Shown: positions 17,122-26,026 of the stretch, in pieces
How positions within the stretch are numbered: position 1 is the stretch's first letter
How the letters are laid out: each line of letters starts with the position of its first letter
Assembly: GCA_030149245.1 (NCBI GenBank)
Contig: JASBRX010000027.1
Span: forward strand, 1-44,653
Source of the DNA: Sphingomonas bacterium
GTDB taxonomy: Bacteria > Pseudomonadota > Alphaproteobacteria > Sphingomonadales > Sphingomonadaceae
Direction of reading: 5' to 3'
DNA: 44,653 nucleotides
The notes under the pieces: generated by a model
Told to the model about the DNA's origin: nothing
Seen by the model: the letters and a program-made list of their open reading frames with translations, nothing else
Databases searched by the model: none
Program-made: the position numbers and the translations under genes

Positions 17122-17147
17122 GTAGTAACACTACGTGATCATATAGA
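17118..17147 (+). promoter_or_regulatory. Predicted promoter with internal palindrome before response regulator
   Basis: TTGAGT (17118-17123) and TATAGA (17142-17147), 18 bp apart, overlapping the kinase stop codon. The spacer region holds a perfect inverted repeat GTAGT-AAC-ACTAC (17122-17134), well placed for a regulator to control access of RNA polymerase. Confidence 0.35.
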
Positions 17148-17195
17148 CTTGCGGGGCATTCCCGCTATCAGGCCGGCTCCGGTTCCAAACAGCGA

Positions 17196-17816
17196 ATGAA
17201 AATGTCCAGAACCATTCATGTCATCGACGATGATGATCTTGCCCGCGATGTGATCTCCAGCCTGGTGGCAACATTGCCGGGGGTGTCGGTCAGCGCTTGG
17301 GACTCGGCGGAACGCTTTCTGACCGCAGCGCAGGAGGGTGCGGCGCCGGGGGTCGTGTTGCTCGACCTCAACATGCCAGGGCTATCGGGAAATGAAGCGC
17401 TGCAGGCATTCGATCACCGCCGCTTTCCCGCGATCATCGTATCGGGACAGGGGCAGATCACGTCGGCGGTAGAGGCGCTCAAGCGCGGCGCGATCGACTT
17501 TATCGAAAAGCCCTTCACCCTGGAAAAGCTGCTTGGCCCGCTGAAGATCGCGTTCGACCTGCTCGACCGCAACCTCGCCGAAGTGCACCAATCGGGTCGG
17601 GACCGCGATCGGCTCGAGACCCTGAGCGAACGCGAGGTCGAGATCCTCGCATTGCTGGTCGACGGGCTGACGAATCGCGAAGTCGCCGAGAAGCTGGGCC
17701 TGAGCGTGCGCACGGTCGAATCGCATCGTGCGCGGATCATGCTCAAGCTCGACGTGTCGAGCTTTGCCGAGGCGATCCGGCTGGCCGTGCTCGCGGGGAT
17801 CGAGACGCCGGGCTGA
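17196..17816 (+). CDS. FixJ-family response regulator (REC-LuxR HTH)
   Basis: 206-residue two-component regulator. The receiver domain (about 6-120) has acidic residues DDDD at 11-14, phospho-acceptor Asp 57 in VVLLDLNMPG, the Ser/Thr switch in IIVSGQG, and the conserved Lys in FIEKPF. A linker leads to the LuxR-type helix-turn-helix (about 138-195) with LSEREVEILALLVDGLTNREVAEKLGLSVRTVESHRARI. It follows the hybrid kinase by 74 bp and is its likely final phosphate acceptor, after the kinase's own HPt. A second ATG 6 bp on is an alternative start. Target genes unknown. Confidence 0.93.
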   Translation: MKMSRTIHVIDDDDLARDVISSLVATLPGVSVSAWDSAERFLTAAQEGAAPGVVLLDLNMPGLSGNEALQAFDHRRFPAIIVSGQGQITSAVEALKRGAIDFIEKPFTLEKLLGPLKIAFDLLDRNLAEVHQSGRDRDRLETLSEREVEILALLVDGLTNREVAEKLGLSVRTVESHRARIMLKLDVSSFAEAIRLAVLAGIETPG

Positions 17817-17828
17817 GCCGGCGGCGCC

Positions 17829-18686
17829 ATGGCATCGCCGCACCACTTTACCCGATTTGCCGCGATCGACTGGTCCGGTGCCAAGGGCGTGCGGCATCCC
17901 GGCATCGCGGTCGCGCTGTGCGAGGCCGGGGACGGCGCGCCACGGCTGATCCCGCCGCCCGAGCGTGCCTGGTCGCGCGAACAGGTGCTGGACTGGGCGA
18001 CGGCGCAGGCGGACGCGCCGGTGCTCATCGGGTTCGATTTCAGCTTCTCCGCCCCGTTCCTGTCACGCGGCGCGCATCTGCCGGGCGAGACGCAGGGCGA
18101 CGATGCCCGCGCGCTCTGGGCGCATGTCGATGCCGCGAGCGACGACCCCGATCTGGGCGCTGCCGGGTTTATCGATGCGCGGCGCGGCACGCATTTCTAT
18201 CTGGGTGCCGCCGACGGGGCGAAGTCCGACTTTCTGCACTGGCGCGCGTGCGAGATCGCGCATGACGGGAGCACCAAGCCGTCGACCGTCTTCGACGCGA
18301 TCGGGGCGGCCCAGGTGGCCAAGGCCAGCTTTGCCGGCATGCGGCTGCTCCACCGGCTCAACGGACGCGTGCCGATCTGGCCGTTCGATCCCCTGCCCGA
18401 CCATGGCGCTTGCATCGTCGAGATCTACACCGCCATCGCCGCGCGGGCGGCCGGCGCGCGCAAGGGGCGATCGAAGCTGCGGGATGCGGCATCGCTCGAC
18501 ACGGCGCTGGCCGCGCTCGGATCGCAACCGCATGCGCCGATCGCGCGCTATACCGACCACGCGACCGACGCGCTGCTGACGGCGGCGTGGTTGCGGCGTG
18601 CGGCAGATCAGCCAACGCTGTGGCACCCTGCTGCAATGCGCGCGGAAATTGCGCGCGCAGAGGGCTGGACGTTCGGCATCGCTTGA
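17829..18686 (+). CDS. Uncharacterised protein, RNase H-fold-like (DUF429-like)
   Basis: 285-residue soluble protein starting 12 bp after the response regulator stop, so probably co-transcribed. It begins FAAIDWSGAKG, then VLIGFDFSFSAPF, and later has VEIYTAIAARAAG, with a C-terminal TDHATDALLTAAWLR. The spread of acidic residues (IDWSG, FDFSF, VEIY, HATDA) matches the pattern of the DUF429 group of predicted RNase H-fold nucleases. The fold call rests on motif resemblance only. Why it is next to a two-component system is unknown. Confidence 0.7.
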   Translation: MASPHHFTRFAAIDWSGAKGVRHPGIAVALCEAGDGAPRLIPPPERAWSREQVLDWATAQADAPVLIGFDFSFSAPFLSRGAHLPGETQGDDARALWAHVDAASDDPDLGAAGFIDARRGTHFYLGAADGAKSDFLHWRACEIAHDGSTKPSTVFDAIGAAQVAKASFAGMRLLHRLNGRVPIWPFDPLPDHGACIVEIYTAIAARAAGARKGRSKLRDAASLDTALAALGSQPHAPIARYTDHATDALLTAAWLRRAADQPTLWHPAAMRAEIARAEGWTFGIA

Positions 18687-18735
18687 CGCAAAGGAGCGCC
18701 ATCCAGATGCGGGTCGCGCCAGCACCACCCGCCGC

Positions 18736-18811
18736 GCCGGTTTAGCTCAGCTGGTAGAGCAGCGGTTTTGTAAACCGAAGGTCGCGGGTTCGATTCCTGC
18801 AACCGGCACCA
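18736..18811 (+). tRNA. tRNA-Thr (UGU anticodon)
   Basis: 76 nt with encoded CCA. The acceptor GCCGGTT pairs with AACCGGC. The D arm is TAGCTCAGCTGGTAGAGCA; the anticodon loop TTTGTAA gives TGT; the T arm is GCGGGTTCGATTCCTGC. A TTGACG hexamer at 18683-18688 could be its -35 box, but no convincing -10 follows. Confidence 0.97.
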
Positions 18812-18862
18812 TTTTCCCCCTCATCCCGTGTACGGCCACGCCACGAACGGCCGGTGCGCCGG

Positions 18863-19966
18863 TCAATCCGGGTCGAGTACGAACATCGCCCGCCGAACGG
18901 TCGCGATATCCGGTGCGCTGTTCCACGTGATGCCGATGTCGCGTCGCCGCGCGCCGGGCCCCCGCGAGCGGACCTCGGCAAAGCGGGAATCCTGCGGGCG
19001 GAAGATCGCGGTCTTGGTGCCGTCGCGCGCGGTTCCCGGCATGCTCGCCCAGCCGTCCGGGTGGATGTGCGCGCCCATATGGCAGTCGATGAACACTGCC
19101 TGCCCGATTGCCGACGGATCGGCATAGCGCCCGTCCAGGAACACCGTGGTTGGATGCCAGGGTCGGCCAAGCGCGACCGAGCCATCGGCAACCCCCGCTT
19201 CCCGCGTCAGCCGGGAGCGATAGATGATGATGCCGATCGGCTGACTGATCGGCGTCGATGGCGCGGTGACGAACGAGGCGAAGACCTCGCCCTCGGTCGC
19301 CGCGCCGCGCCGCCGGGTGCGCACCTCGCTGCGCTCGATCAGCAGCATGCCGTTGCCGAAGATGAAGTCGACATTGCCGGCGATCAGGCTGTTGCGGATG
19401 ATTGCGCGCTTGCCGCGGGTGAACAGCGTGTCCTGATAGCCGAGCAGCGCGACGCGATCGAACAGCACCCGGTCGCTGGCGGTATCGAGCGTGACGGCGA
19501 CCGCCTGGCTATTGGAAATCTTGCGCGGATCACCCTCGGGCAGCGCGTCATTGGCGAGATAATCGAAGTCGTTTTCGATCGTCATGCCCGAGATCAGGAC
19601 CTGATCGGCAGCGACTGTCAGCGTCGCCGATCCAGCGGTGCCCCAGCGGCCGCGATCATAATGCGCAGCATGTTCGGCAACCGCGTCGAAGTGCAGCCGG
19701 GTGCGACCGACCCCGCGCCCGATCAGCCGGATGCGGTTGCGGCGGATCGTCGGCTTTTCCCGGAACGCGCCTGCGTCGACATCGATCGTGATCCAGCGGT
19801 CCGACCGGTCCTGTTCGGCGGCCTCCAGCGCTGCGCCGATCGTAGTGAAGCAGCGCGGCTGCTCGGCGCAGGACGCACGCACCTTTAGCGGGACCGGCTT
19901 GGCAATTGCAGGTGCCCCCGCCGCGCACAGCAAGGAGAGGCACAGCGCGGTGAGAGCGGTCTTCAT
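18863..19966 (-). CDS. Pectinesterase (carbohydrate esterase family 8)
   Basis: Removes methyl esters from galacturonate residues of pectin, releasing methanol. 367 residues with a signal peptide (MKTALTALCLSLLCAAGAPAIA), so exported to the periplasm or beyond. The right-handed beta-helix carries the catalytic family motifs GYQDTLF, GNVDFIFGNG (catalytic Asp) and the Arg-Trp motif LGRPWHP. It begins with a one-base overlap with the esterase stop (TGATG), so it is the last gene of the receptor-esterase-pectinesterase unit. No pectate lyase or polygalacturonase is in the window. Confidence 0.93.
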   Translation of the reverse strand: MKTALTALCLSLLCAAGAPAIAKPVPLKVRASCAEQPRCFTTIGAALEAAEQDRSDRWITIDVDAGAFREKPTIRRNRIRLIGRGVGRTRLHFDAVAEHAAHYDRGRWGTAGSATLTVAADQVLISGMTIENDFDYLANDALPEGDPRKISNSQAVAVTLDTASDRVLFDRVALLGYQDTLFTRGKRAIIRNSLIAGNVDFIFGNGMLLIERSEVRTRRRGAATEGEVFASFVTAPSTPISQPIGIIIYRSRLTREAGVADGSVALGRPWHPTTVFLDGRYADPSAIGQAVFIDCHMGAHIHPDGWASMPGTARDGTKTAIFRPQDSRFAEVRSRGPGARRRDIGITWNSAPDIATVRRAMFVLDPD

Positions 19967-20940
19967 CAGCGTTCCCGGAGAAAGCGGTCAATCTCTGCCG
20001 CGACGCGCGCCAGATAGGGGTCGTAGAGCCAGAAGGTGTGCGGCGCGCCGTCGAACTTGACGAAGCGGTTGCGGATGCCGTGGCGGTCGAGCGCGGACTG
20101 CACGCCGATGCGGCCGGCGGTAAAGCGATCATGGCTGCTGCCCAGGATCAGCGTCGGCGGCGATTGTGCGCCGACATAAGTAGCCGCGCTGGCGGCGCGC
20201 CATCGCTCCGACTGCGCCCCATAGTCGCCGCCGACCCAGCGCGCGAAGGGCGATGCGGCACGGGCGGCATCTTCATGGCGCAGCGCCAGCGGATCGGTCA
20301 TGTCGAGCACCCCGTCGAGATCGACCAGCGCGCGCACCCGCGTGTCGGCGCCCGCTTGCGGCGCGAACGGCCCGGCCGGAGCCGAATAGGCGAGCAGTGC
20401 CGCCATCTGCCCGCCCGAGGAATCGCCACCCAGCGCGAGGCCATCGGGCCGCAGTCCGAACTCCGCACTGCGCGCCTTCACCCACAGTATCGCGGCATTC
20501 ACGTCAATCAGCCCGGCGGGATAGCCCGCCTCCGGCGACAGGCGGAATTCGGGCATGAACACCACATAGCCGCGCTGGGCGAGCAGATTGGCGAGCGGAT
20601 AGCTGTGCGACTTGTTGCCCGACGCCCAGGCACCGCCATGGATCAGCAGGATCCCGAGCCCGTTCGATCGGCCTGCGGGCGGCAGGAAGATATCGAGATG
20701 AAGGTCGCGCTCGCCGATCTGGCGGTAACGCTGGTCGAAGAGCATGCGCTGGCCCTTCGCGGTGCGCAGCTGCGGCAACGTGATTTCAGGATGCGCCACG
20801 CGGTCCGCGGCAAAGCGGCGCGCGACGTTGAAGCTGTCATCGATCGGCAAAAGGCTCTGCGCCGCCACGGGATTGGCGACGGCGCAGAGCAGACCCGCGG
20901 AGAGGGCCGCCGGTTTAAAAACGCAGGCGAGCGCCGACAA
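19966..20940 (-). CDS. Secreted alpha/beta-hydrolase (acetyl-esterase type)
   Basis: 324 residues from the TTG at 20940. Signal peptide, then an alpha/beta hydrolase with the oxyanion motif ILLIHGGAWASG, nucleophile elbow LALGGDSSGGQMAAL, acid-region LILGSSHDRF and catalytic His in FDGAPHTFW. It resembles the BD-FAE/hormone-sensitive-lipase type of esterases that remove acetyl or feruloyl groups from plant polysaccharides. The gene overlaps the end of the TonB receptor by 26 bp. No ATG lies near the start of the similar region, so a TTG start with translational coupling is likely but unproven. Between a receptor and a pectinesterase, a pectin-deacetylating role is a reasonable guess. Confidence 0.8.
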   Translation of the reverse strand: MSALACVFKPAALSAGLLCAVANPVAAQSLLPIDDSFNVARRFAADRVAHPEITLPQLRTAKGQRMLFDQRYRQIGERDLHLDIFLPPAGRSNGLGILLIHGGAWASGNKSHSYPLANLLAQRGYVVFMPEFRLSPEAGYPAGLIDVNAAILWVKARSAEFGLRPDGLALGGDSSGGQMAALLAYSAPAGPFAPQAGADTRVRALVDLDGVLDMTDPLALRHEDAARAASPFARWVGGDYGAQSERWRAASAATYVGAQSPPTLILGSSHDRFTAGRIGVQSALDRHGIRNRFVKFDGAPHTFWLYDPYLARVAAEIDRFLRER

Positions 20941-23938
20941 ACCACTGCGCCCCGGTGTGGGTGTATTCGCGGGTAAGGTCCTGCGTGCCGTCGCCGGTGC
21001 CATAGATGCGCTCGACCTCATCGGTGATGTTGATCCCTTCGACGGTCAGGGTGAGCTGCGGCGTCACGTTGTAGAACGCCGAGAAATCGACATGGGTCGG
21101 CCCGTATTTCCGCTCCTGCGCGTTGCCGCTGCTGCCAGGCTGCGACAGCAGATAGTCGTCGCGCTTGTTCGCCGAAATCCGCGCCCCGAACTTCTTCGAG
21201 TCATAATAGACCGTGAGGTTGTACGAGTTGCGCGACAGGCCCGTCGAATCCCGTGCCGAAACATAGGTGTAGTTGGATGCCACGCCCAGGTTGCGCAGCG
21301 CGCCGGGCAGGAAGGTGAAGGGCTGATTATAGGTCAGCTCGATCCCCTTCACGCTGTTGCCGCCGTCCGCGTTGACGGGGATCGTGAAGGTATACGGCAC
21401 CAGCGCCGGATCGGCATTGTAGGACGGGTCATATTGCGGATCGGCATAGATGGCCGGCCAGAACGCCGGATCGACCATCTGCGTCACCACCCGCGTCGTC
21501 AGCGAGGTGGTGATGTCCTTGTTGAAGAAATTGACTGCCAGCAGTCCGCCCTTGCCGAAATACCATTCCAGGCCCGCATCGATGTCGTTCGACTGATAGG
21601 GCTTGAGGTCCGGATTGCCGAGATTGCCGACGGTGCGCGTGGTGTAGCCGAACACGGGACCAGCGATGTTCAGCGTGCTGAGGCCGGGTCGCGTCATGCT
21701 GCGCGAGTAAGCAAAGCGTGCGACCAGCTTGTCGGTGATGTCCAGCGCCAGGTTCATCGAAGGCAGGTAGTTTTCGTAGCTGCGCGTCACCTCGACCGGC
21801 TGGCCGGCGATGGTCGCCTGTGAGCTCAAATTGGTCTTGACGTAGCGCAGGCCGGTATTGGCACGTAGCTGCATTCCGCCAAGGTCGAAGGTGCCGTTGA
21901 GCTCGACATAGCCCGCCAGCGTCTCCTCACCCACTTCCCAGCCCGCGCCGACATTGGTGGTGTAGCCGCCGGGGATCAGGCCGCTGCTGGCGATCTTGTC
22001 GAAATCGATCACCGCAAAGGGGTTCAACCCGATGCCCTCAAACCCCTGACCGAAATTGGGGTAGGGAAAGGCGCGCATATAGGTCGACGGGTTGAAGTTG
22101 ACATTGGCCCCCGCCCCCTCGCCGTAGCGGACCTTGCGGTTGTTATAGGCAAAGCCGGTCTTGGCCGAGAAACCGCTGTCATCGGCATAGGTGAGGCCGA
22201 GCTTGCCGGTGTAGTTTTCCTTCAGCACAGTGTTGATGCGGTTCGCCGCCGTCAGCGCGTCGACATAGTTGGTGAACACATTGGGATCATAGGATCCGAA
22301 GCTGACCACCGGGACATAGGGGTTGGTGCGATAGTCGTAGGAAAAGGCGTGCGGCACCGAGCGCGCGTAGAAGCGCAATTCCGTGCGGTCGGCGTCATCG
22401 CTCGCCTTGCCCAGCAAGCCCTCGAGCTTCACCCGGTCGGAGAGTTCGTAGCTGCTCGACAGCACGAACTGCTTGAATTCCGACGTCGATTGCTGATGCC
22501 GGCTTTCGTACCAAGAGGTGACGTCGTTGAACTGCGCCGCGATCAGCTGTCGGCCATCCGGCGCAATCGTGAAGGCGACCGGCGTCTGGCCGACAAAGCC
22601 GCCCGCAGGACCATGGGTCAGCAGCCATTCCCTCGAATTATAGCTATAGCGGTCATTGTCGAGCCGCGAATACAGCGCGTCGAATGTCACGAGCAGCTTT
22701 TCGGTCGGCTTGAACTGCAGTGACGCGGTCAGGCCCAACCGCTTCTGGTCATTCCCGAAAAAGTCCGCGCGCGGCAGGCGCGGCGCCCACAGGCAGTCGA
22801 GCGGGTCGGCCGCGCCGCACGCGCGCGGCGTGCCGGTCACGGTCGGGTTGGTGTCGGCCCAGGAGTCGCCGTTGACGTATGGGCTGATCCACAGGACGCT
22901 CGAATAGCCCTCCTGATAGACGGTGCGCTGCGAATAGGCGGCCGACAGCAGGATGCCGATCGTATCGTCGGCAAAGGTGTTGCTGACGACGGCGGCGACG
23001 CGCGGATCGACCTTGCGGGTGAGCGAATTATAGCCGCCCTGCCCTGACACGAAGGCGTTGAAGCCCGGATTGTCGAGCGGCTTGGACGTGTACAGGTCGA
23101 CCGTACCGGCAATGCCGCCTTCCTCGATCGACGCGGTCTGGGTCTTCTGGATGTCGATCCGATTGAACAGTTCCGACGCAAAGATGTGGAAGTCGAATGC
23201 GCGGCCGGCGTTCACGGTGAAACCACCCGAATCCAGCCCGTCGCTGCTCGCGGGGACTTCCATCCCGTTCAGCGTCGTCCGCGTGAAGTCCGGCGCAAAG
23301 CCGCGCAGCGTGATGTTGCGGCCCTCACCGCCCTCGCGCGAGATGGCGACGCCAGGCAGGCGCTGAATCGATTCGGCGATGTTGAGGTCGGGCAGCTTGG
23401 CGATGTCCTCCGCCATGATGCTCTCGATCGTGTTGACCGCGCGCCGCTTGTTCTCCTGTGCGCTCTGCAGCGACTGGCGAAAGCCGGTGACCACAATCTC
23501 TTCGCCCGGGCCGGTGTCGTCAGCAGCTGCGGTCGCGGCATCCTGCTGCGCAGGGAGTGCGGCCGGAGTGTCGGCGCCGACCGCGGCCGAAGCCGTGACT
23601 GCCGGGGTGACGGCGGCCTGCGTCCCTGCCGGGCGCCGCTTGACCACCATCGCCCCGCCAACATCGACCGCGATCAGATCGGTCCCGGCGAGCAGCTGAC
23701 GCAGCGCGACCGCGACATGCATCGTGCCCTTGACGCGATTGACCTTGAGCCCGTCGACAATCGCCTTGGGCGCGAGGATCTGGATGCCGGCCTGGCGGGC
23801 GAACTGGGGGATGCCGGTCTGCGCCGATTGCGCCGGCACGTCGAACCGGCGGATCTGCGCCGCCGCTTCGGCCGGTGCGACTGCCAGCACGGCAGCTGCC
23901 GCAACACTGGTCAACAGGATGTGATTCATCGTGCGCAT
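20915..23938 (-). CDS. TonB-dependent receptor with STN signalling domain
   Basis: 1007-residue outer-membrane active transporter. Signal peptide (about 1-27), then an STN domain (about 30-100: RRFDVPAQSAQTGIPQFARQ, ALRQLLAGTDL) that contacts an anti-sigma factor, a linker, and the TonB box region EEIVVTGFRQSLQSA. The plug follows (MAEDIAKLPDLNIAESIQRL, GVAISREGGEGRNITLRGF), then a 22-strand barrel ending in aromatic F (WFVGARLRF). The plug start and length fit the Xanthomonas/Caulobacter type used for carbohydrates. Start ATG 23938 follows GGGGGAGGAGCGCAA. FecI and FecR homologues lie directly upstream, and two plant-polysaccharide esterases follow. Pectin fragments are the likeliest ligand, though the adjacent RiPP operon leaves another option. 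Confidence 0.95.
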   Translation of the reverse strand: MRTMNHILLTSVAAAAVLAVAPAEAAAQIRRFDVPAQSAQTGIPQFARQAGIQILAPKAIVDGLKVNRVKGTMHVAVALRQLLAGTDLIAVDVGGAMVVKRRPAGTQAAVTPAVTASAAVGADTPAALPAQQDAATAAADDTGPGEEIVVTGFRQSLQSAQENKRRAVNTIESIMAEDIAKLPDLNIAESIQRLPGVAISREGGEGRNITLRGFAPDFTRTTLNGMEVPASSDGLDSGGFTVNAGRAFDFHIFASELFNRIDIQKTQTASIEEGGIAGTVDLYTSKPLDNPGFNAFVSGQGGYNSLTRKVDPRVAAVVSNTFADDTIGILLSAAYSQRTVYQEGYSSVLWISPYVNGDSWADTNPTVTGTPRACGAADPLDCLWAPRLPRADFFGNDQKRLGLTASLQFKPTEKLLVTFDALYSRLDNDRYSYNSREWLLTHGPAGGFVGQTPVAFTIAPDGRQLIAAQFNDVTSWYESRHQQSTSEFKQFVLSSSYELSDRVKLEGLLGKASDDADRTELRFYARSVPHAFSYDYRTNPYVPVVSFGSYDPNVFTNYVDALTAANRINTVLKENYTGKLGLTYADDSGFSAKTGFAYNNRKVRYGEGAGANVNFNPSTYMRAFPYPNFGQGFEGIGLNPFAVIDFDKIASSGLIPGGYTTNVGAGWEVGEETLAGYVELNGTFDLGGMQLRANTGLRYVKTNLSSQATIAGQPVEVTRSYENYLPSMNLALDITDKLVARFAYSRSMTRPGLSTLNIAGPVFGYTTRTVGNLGNPDLKPYQSNDIDAGLEWYFGKGGLLAVNFFNKDITTSLTTRVVTQMVDPAFWPAIYADPQYDPSYNADPALVPYTFTIPVNADGGNSVKGIELTYNQPFTFLPGALRNLGVASNYTYVSARDSTGLSRNSYNLTVYYDSKKFGARISANKRDDYLLSQPGSSGNAQERKYGPTHVDFSAFYNVTPQLTLTVEGINITDEVERIYGTGDGTQDLTREYTHTGAQWFVGARLRF

Positions 23939-24021
23939 TTGCGCTCCTCCCCCAAGTTTCCGCGCTCGCCTTGTGCGATGCTGCGATCAAGGGGGAAGAG
24001 CGGTGCCTGACCGAATTTCCG

Positions 24022-24975
24022 TCACTTGGTCGCGTTTTTATTTCGCGACAGGCTGATTTCTTTTGCAGTGACCGTCACCTCGGCGTCCAGCGTCGCCTCT
24101 AGCGTCCGCGCAAATCCGGCCGGATTATTGAGCTGGAACAGTCCGACCAGCCGCTCACGGCCCAGCGCCGGATCGCGGACGACGAGCTGTTGCCGGTTGT
24201 AGCGGTTGAACGCCGCCACCGCCTCGTCCAGCGTTTCGCCTTCGAGCGCGATTTCCCCCTCGCGCCAGGCGAGCGAGCGTTCGATCGCGCTCGGCGCGCT
24301 GCCCGTCACCGGGGCCGTCCCGTCGCTGCGAAACGCGGCGAATTCGCCAGCCTCGAGAATGCTGACCGCACCGCTGGCGTTGGACGCCCAGATCGCAACC
24401 CGGCCTTCGGTCACCGCGATCCGCACATCATCGCCCATCCGCGTCACCGAAAATGCGGTGCCGACCGCCTGCACCTTGGCGATGCCGGCATCGACGATGA
24501 ACGGGCGCTGCCGGTCCTTCGCCACCTGAAACCACACCTGGCCGCGCGCAAGATCGATGCGGCGCGCGTCCTTCGCCAATGCAATGCGCAATTCGCTTTC
24601 GGCATCGATCGCCGCGATCGATCCGTCGGCGAGCGGCATGCGCCGGATCTCGCCCGGGCCGGTCGCGACATGGTCCGCCGAAGTCGCGCGCAGACCGATC
24701 ACCGCCGTGACAGCGGCGGCGGCGGCGATGCTGCCGGCCCCCGCCAGGACCCAACGGCGGCTCCGCCACGCGGGCGCCGCCGGTTCCTCGACGACGCCGG
24801 CGGGTTCTGGCGCGATGGCGCGGTCGATGGTGCTGAGCGCAGCCTGCGCCCGCAACAGCGCACCGGCATGGCGCGGATGCTCCGCCAACCATGCGTCGAG
24901 CGCCACGCGCTCGTCGGGCGAGAGCGGGTGCCGCAGCGCCCAGCGCGCGGCCTGGGTTTCGATTGCGTCACGCAT
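24022..24975 (-). CDS. FecR-type anti-sigma/transmembrane sensor
   Basis: 317 residues. The N-terminal cytoplasmic DUF4880-like part (QAARWALRHPLSPDERVALDAWLAEHPRHA) binds the sigma factor. A single TM helix follows (about 85-105, WVLAGAGSIAAAAAVTAVIGL). The periplasmic FecR domain includes GPGEIRRMPLADGSIAAIDAES and VQAVGTAFSVTRMGDDVRIAVTEGRV (quoted in part). It relays ligand binding by the STN domain of the receptor to the sigma factor. The ATG at 24975 has GGAGGAAG upstream and overlaps the sigma gene by 8 bp, so the two are translationally coupled. Receptor gene 83 bp downstream. Confidence 0.93.
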   Translation of the reverse strand: MRDAIETQAARWALRHPLSPDERVALDAWLAEHPRHAGALLRAQAALSTIDRAIAPEPAGVVEEPAAPAWRSRRWVLAGAGSIAAAAAVTAVIGLRATSADHVATGPGEIRRMPLADGSIAAIDAESELRIALAKDARRIDLARGQVWFQVAKDRQRPFIVDAGIAKVQAVGTAFSVTRMGDDVRIAVTEGRVAIWASNASGAVSILEAGEFAAFRSDGTAPVTGSAPSAIERSLAWREGEIALEGETLDEAVAAFNRYNRQQLVVRDPALGRERLVGLFQLNNPAGFARTLEATLDAEVTVTAKEISLSRNKNATK

Positions 24976-25549
24976 TGCGGCGCTTCCTCCGCGCAACGCT
25001 GGGCTCGGCCCCGGCATCCGGATCGGTCAGCAGGCGCAGGATCGCGCGCAGGCTACGGCTCGCGTCATTTTCCACGACCGCTTCGGACACGCCCATCGAT
25101 TGCGCGATCTCGCGCTGCGACATGCCCTCAAGCCGGCGCATGATGAAGATGGCGCGCGCGCGCTCGCTCAGCGTCGCCAGCGCGGCCTGCACGCGGCCCA
25201 GTTCGCTCCGCGCCATCACCACATCCTCTGGCGACGGATCGTCGGAGCGCCACTCGATGTCCAGCTCGGCGAGCGCTTCAAGCCGCACGACGCGTGCCGA
25301 CTTCAGCTGGTTCTGCAACAGATTGCGGGCCACGGCATAGAGATAAGCGCGCGGCTGGGTGATATGCGCCACATCGTGCAGGCGGGCGAGCCGACAATAA
25401 CAGTCCTGCACGATATCCTCCACATCGCTGGGCGATGCGACACGCCGCCGCAGCCAGGATCGCAGGTCGCGTTCCAGGGGAAGGATCTCGCGACCGACCC
25501 ATTCAGCTAGCTCCTCGCGCGTGGTGATACCCTCTCCCCCCATGCGCAT
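24968..25549 (-). CDS. ECF sigma factor, FecI-like
   Basis: 193-residue extracytoplasmic-function sigma factor. Region 2 (about 25-95: RRRVASPSDVEDIVQDCYCRL, PRAYLYAVARNLLQNQ) binds the -10 element. Region 4 (about 125-175: LSERARAIFIMRRLEGMSQREIAQSMGVSEAVVE) binds the -35. Expected to be held by the FecR homologue that follows and to transcribe the receptor operon. A TTGACG box lies near 25570 upstream. The ATG could be 25549 or 25543. 130 bp separate it from the RiPP gene upstream, so read-through from that operon is possible. Confidence 0.93.
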   Translation of the reverse strand: MRMGGEGITTREELAEWVGREILPLERDLRSWLRRRVASPSDVEDIVQDCYCRLARLHDVAHITQPRAYLYAVARNLLQNQLKSARVVRLEALAELDIEWRSDDPSPEDVVMARSELGRVQAALATLSERARAIFIMRRLEGMSQREIAQSMGVSEAVVENDASRSLRAILRLLTDPDAGAEPSVARRKRRNA

Positions 25550-25679
25550 AAGAGCCGCATTCGCCGGGTTTCCGTCAAGCGCGCGAAAATTTAGTTGCAG
25601 AGCGGCGCCCGCGGGGCAGGACGGTCACAAGGTTACGCCATGTTTCCGGACATCTTCCAGTGGTCGAGCGCGGTGGACG

Positions 25680-25961
25680 CTATTCCGCTCGGCGCTCGAT
25701 CATCTTCTGCGCCTCAAGATAATTCAGGAATTCGAGCGTATCGGCTTCGACCGTGGCCAAGGGTGCGCGATAGGCGGCGGCGAGGGCGGCACACAGGTCG
25801 CCGACCCGTACGGGCGTGCCCAATCGTTCCCAGATCGCACGGCTGGTCACCTTCATCGTGTAATAGTGCCCGGTCTCGATGCTCATCAGCACGGACTCGT
25901 CATCGACGCTGGCGTCGAGCACCGTGCTGCTCCGGACCACAATTGTTTCAAGATCGATCAT
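25680..25961 (-). CDS. PqqD-like RiPP recognition element (lasso peptide B1 type)
   Basis: 93-residue stand-alone PqqD-fold protein. Such proteins (RRE, or B1 in lasso clusters) bind the leader of a ribosomal precursor peptide and present it to the maturation enzymes. The sequence fits the family: VVRSSTVLDASVDDESVLMSIETGHYYTM, then the helical AIWERLGTPVRVGDLCAALAAAY and a C-terminal LEFLNYLEAQKMIE (quoted in part). Start at the ATG of 25961 after GGGAAGGG. It is third in a minus-strand operon after the precursor and cyclase. In most lasso clusters a B2 transglutaminase-like leader peptidase comes next; here the following 130 bp hold no gene and then the sigma factor starts. Confidence 0.88.
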   Translation of the reverse strand: MIDLETIVVRSSTVLDASVDDESVLMSIETGHYYTMKVTSRAIWERLGTPVRVGDLCAALAAAYRAPLATVEADTLEFLNYLEAQKMIERRAE

Positions 25962-26026
25962 GATCGTGCGAACCCTTCCCAATGCGCCCCTATAAGCCCG
26001 CTCGCGCGGCGGTGAATCCCAACGCT

